Source: Lewinellaceae bacterium
GTDB lineage: Bacteria; Bacteroidota; Bacteroidia; Chitinophagales; Saprospiraceae
Length of the DNA: 15,950 nucleotides
Direction: 5' to 3'
NCBI GenBank assembly: GCA_020636045.1
Contig: JACJYP010000026.1
Coordinates: 1 to 15,950 of the forward strand
Shown here one piece after another: positions 14,094-15,950 of this stretch. The translations under genes and the position numbers were made by a program. The notes beneath the pieces are model-generated. The model was not told the DNA's origin and did not search any database. It was given only the letters and a program-made list of their open reading frames with translations. Position 1 is the first letter of the stretch. Every line of letters starts with the position of its first letter.

Positions 14094-14774
14094 ATGGATC
14101 TGCTGAAAACGAAAATTTACCTCGACAAACTGAACCGCGAATTTACCCGGATGAGCAAGGACCCGGACACGATCATGCGTCTGGACCTCGATATCATGGC
14201 TTCCTACGTACGCGAACTGTACGACGCCATCTATTCGGATGAGGCGCCTGCAAAAACAGAACACCAAAGCAGGAAACAGGCGCCGGTGCGCGAAAAGTCG
14301 CCGGAAATACCGCCGCCCCCTCCTCCTGCCCCCGCTCCGCCCCCGCCTTCTCCGGCGCCGCCGCCCGTGCGCGAAGAGGAACCGCCTGCCGCGCCGCCCG
14401 TCGTCGAGTCGCAGCCGGTGGAAGTGGCGCCGCCCTCGCGCTCCAAATCGCCGGACAGCCACTCTCCCGAAGCGGAAGTGCTGTTTGAAGAAAAACAGGT
14501 GAAAGAATTGTCGGAAAAACTCGCCGAACAACCCGTCGCCGACCTCAAAAAGGCCATTGCGCTGAACGACCGCCTGCTGCTCACCCGCGAACTCTTCGGC
14601 GGCGACGGCAAGGCCTTCGAAGCCGCCATCAATGCCATGAACGGATTTTCCGGCTTCGACGAAGCAAAATCCTATCTGATGGACTACTGCGTGGAAAAAT
14701 ACGGCTGGCTCGACAAAAAGCGCATCGAAGAGGCCAAAAAATTCATCAAACTCGTCAGGCGGCGCTACAAATAA
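14094..14774 (+). CDS. Unknown protein with a proline-rich linker, 226 aa
   Basis: Three parts are visible: a helical N-terminal region (1-50, MDLLKTKIYLDKLNREFTRM), a low-complexity Pro/Ala/Glu linker (about 52-125, with PPPPPP and PAPPPPSPAPPP), and a conserved-looking helical C-terminal domain (about 135-226) containing LNDRLLLTRELFGGDGKAF and FDEAKSYLMDYCVEKYGW. No signal peptide or membrane span. This layout (two folded ends joined by a flexible spacer) suggests a scaffold or regulator, but I do not recognise a function. ATG 14094 is the first start in frame. The next gene starts six bases after the stop, so the two are very likely co-transcribed. Confidence 0.82.
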   Translation: MDLLKTKIYLDKLNREFTRMSKDPDTIMRLDLDIMASYVRELYDAIYSDEAPAKTEHQSRKQAPVREKSPEIPPPPPPAPAPPPPSPAPPPVREEEPPAAPPVVESQPVEVAPPSRSKSPDSHSPEAEVLFEEKQVKELSEKLAEQPVADLKKAIALNDRLLLTRELFGGDGKAFEAAINAMNGFSGFDEAKSYLMDYCVEKYGWLDKKRIEEAKKFIKLVRRRYK

Positions 14775-14780
14775 TTTCGC

Positions 14781-15818
14781 TTGAACAAGGTCCTGATCAT
14801 CGGACAAGGCATTGCCGGCGCCCTGCTCGCCCGGACGCTGCGGCAACACGGCGTGGACGTGCGGCTGGCCGACGGCGCACTGCCCGGCAGCGCATCGCTG
14901 GCAGCGGCGGGCATCATCAACCCCGTCACCGGAAAGCGCTTTGTCAAGTCCTGGCGTTTCGGGGATTTTTTCCCCGTCGCGCGCGCAACATACACGGCCC
15001 TGTCGCAGGAACTGGGCGTCGATATCTGGTCCGAAACCGCCATCATCCGCCTGCTTTCTACTGCCGAAGAGCGGAACGACTGGTCGGCGCGCTGCGCCTT
15101 GCCCGAATACGATTCGTACCTGTCGGACAACGACGGCGGCGGCGCCTGGAAGCCGCTGACCGGCCCCGGTTGGCATTTCGGCAGGATACACCAGGCGGCA
15201 AGGGTGAATTTTCCGGCGTTGCTCGCCGCCTTCCGGGAAAAAACGCAGGCGGAAGGCTGGTTCGAACAACGCAACTACACCCCTGAAGAGGCCGCCCGCG
15301 AAGCCCGGTATTATGACGCCGTCGTTTTTTGCGAAGGCTACCGGGGCGCGACAAACCCGTTTTTCCCGGGCATACAGTGGCAGATCGCCAAGGGCGAAGC
15401 GCTGATCGTCCGCATCGACGACCCGCAGGCGGGGAACATCGCGGAGATGCTGAAAAAGACCGTCATGCTGGCCCCGCTCGGGCAGGGGCGCTTCTGGGCA
15501 GGCGGCAGTTACCAGTGGCATTACGCCGACCTGCTGCCCAGCTGCGAAGAAGGCGCCTATCTTGAAAAACACCTCGCGGGCATGCTGACGGCGCCATACA
15601 AGATCGTCGGGCAGATGGCGGGCGTGCGGCCCACCGTGCGCGATCGCCGGCCCCTGCTGGGGCGCAGTCCGCTCGATCCGAAACTGTATATCTTCAACGG
15701 GATGGGTACAAAAGGCGCTTTGCTCGCGCCGTACTGGGCGGCGCATCTGGTAGATCACCTGCTCGAACAAACTCCGCTGGACCCGGAGGTGGATATCCGG
15801 CGCTTTGGCGGGATATGA
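14781..15818 (+). CDS. FAD-dependent oxidoreductase, DAO family
   Basis: 345 aa. The N-terminal Rossmann motif GQGIAG (8-13) within VLIIGQGIAGALLARTL binds the ADP part of FAD, with the acidic D31 after the second strand. Later hallmarks of the D-amino-acid oxidase/MnmC-C/glycine oxidase fold: INPVTGKRF, KGEALIVRI, GGSYQW, MAGVRPTVRDRRPLLG and the C-terminal FNGMGTKGALLAPYWA that closes the flavin site. It would oxidise an amine or amino acid; the substrate is unknown. MnmC-like tRNA modification is possible but the methyltransferase domain is absent. The start is TTG 14781 (NKVLIIG), six bases after the previous stop; no ATG fits. It ends three bases from the stop of a convergent gene. Confidence 0.88.
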   Translation: MNKVLIIGQGIAGALLARTLRQHGVDVRLADGALPGSASLAAAGIINPVTGKRFVKSWRFGDFFPVARATYTALSQELGVDIWSETAIIRLLSTAEERNDWSARCALPEYDSYLSDNDGGGAWKPLTGPGWHFGRIHQAARVNFPALLAAFREKTQAEGWFEQRNYTPEEAAREARYYDAVVFCEGYRGATNPFFPGIQWQIAKGEALIVRIDDPQAGNIAEMLKKTVMLAPLGQGRFWAGGSYQWHYADLLPSCEEGAYLEKHLAGMLTAPYKIVGQMAGVRPTVRDRRPLLGRSPLDPKLYIFNGMGTKGALLAPYWAAHLVDHLLEQTPLDPEVDIRRFGGI

Positions 15819-15821
15819 GTT

Positions 15822-15950
15822 TCAACGATTGTTTGCCGGCCTGCAAAGTTCGAGGCAACAGGGTTCCTGGTTGTAACAAACGTCCTTGTTGTAGTCGCTG
15901 CAAGGTTCCTTGTCAAGACAAACGTCCTTTGTGTTGTTACAACAAAGTTG
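15822..15950 (-). CDS. Cysteine-rich repeat protein, 3' end only (partial)
   Basis: A minus-strand frame is open from the window edge to TGA 15822-15824: 42 residues with eight cysteines. It contains two 14-residue repeats, NTKDVCLDKEPC and then YNKDVCYNQEPC, in register at a 42-base period, then CLELC and the end RPANNR. Between the repeats the Pro and Cys codons differ only at third positions (CCT TGC against CCC TGT), which supports this frame over the other two. Cysteines spaced C-x5-C-x7-C suggest disulfides or metal binding, most likely in a secreted or envelope protein. The gene start lies outside the window, so neither length nor signal peptide can be judged. Tail-to-tail with the FAD oxidoreductase (3-bp gap). 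Confidence 0.6.
   Translation of the reverse strand, partial: QLCCNNTKDVCLDKEPCSDYNKDVCYNQEPCCLELCRPANNR

Noticed and set aside
14001..15770. 589-codon minus-strand frame opposite the proline-rich and flavoenzyme genes
   Set aside because: It is antisense to two genes with clear domain signatures; the poly-Arg/Gly run is just the complement of the proline-rich linker.

Overview
The window looks like a chromosomal segment from a moderately GC-rich member of the Bacteroidota, plausibly the Saprospiria/Lewinella side of the phylum. Evidence: several start sites are preceded by the Bacteroidota -7 box TAnnTTTG, with a textbook TTTG-N20-TACCTTTG promoter in front of the tRNA; purine-rich Shine-Dalgarno sequences are scarce; and gene content fits (YtxJ-type bacilliredoxin, MiaE, a small Cys-lipoprotein, an HNH_3/AP2 protein, a type II thymidine kinase). 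The lineage is an inference from these signals, not a search result.

Layout. Positions 1-78 may hold the last 25 codons of a plus-strand gene. A minus-strand block follows: tRNA-Arg(CCG) with its own promoter and terminator (146-303); two tandem paralogous 1-acyl-glycerol-phosphate acyltransferases overlapping by ATGA (299-1752); then a 33-aa lipoprotein plus ytxJ pair (1880-2362) ending in a hairpin terminator; then a 661-codon GH13-like alpha-amylase-superfamily protein (2551-4536). A 360-bp AT-rich spacer separates it from a plus-strand HNH_3-like/AP2 protein (4897-5445) whose HNH histidine position is Ala. miaE (minus) and a SpoU/TrmH methyltransferase (plus) are divergent tRNA/rRNA-modification genes with mirror-image start regions. 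Next on the plus strand come a secreted 149-aa unknown, a 455-aa unknown whose middle is unusually AT-rich, and an aspartate kinase.

From 10060 to 12353 the spacers are rich in repeats: a REPIN-like inverted pair of GC-rich palindromes behind the aspartate kinase; then, around the minus-strand GT39/83-type membrane glycosyltransferase, an inverted array of GGCAGT-type repeats and a nested 162-bp inverted repeat. Downstream lie a 2OG-Fe(II) dioxygenase and thymidine kinase on the minus strand, and a plus-strand two-gene unit of a proline-rich-linker protein and a DAO-family FAD oxidoreductase. The right edge carries the 3' end of a minus-strand gene for a cysteine-rich protein with 14-residue repeats.

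Most of the window is housekeeping: membrane lipid synthesis, thiol redox, RNA modification, amino-acid and nucleotide metabolism, envelope glycosylation. The least explained items are the Cys-rich repeat protein at the edge, the apparently active-site-less HNH/AP2 protein, the compositionally mosaic unknown, and the three intergenic repeat structures. I saw no CRISPR array, phage genes, transposase or toxin-antitoxin pair.
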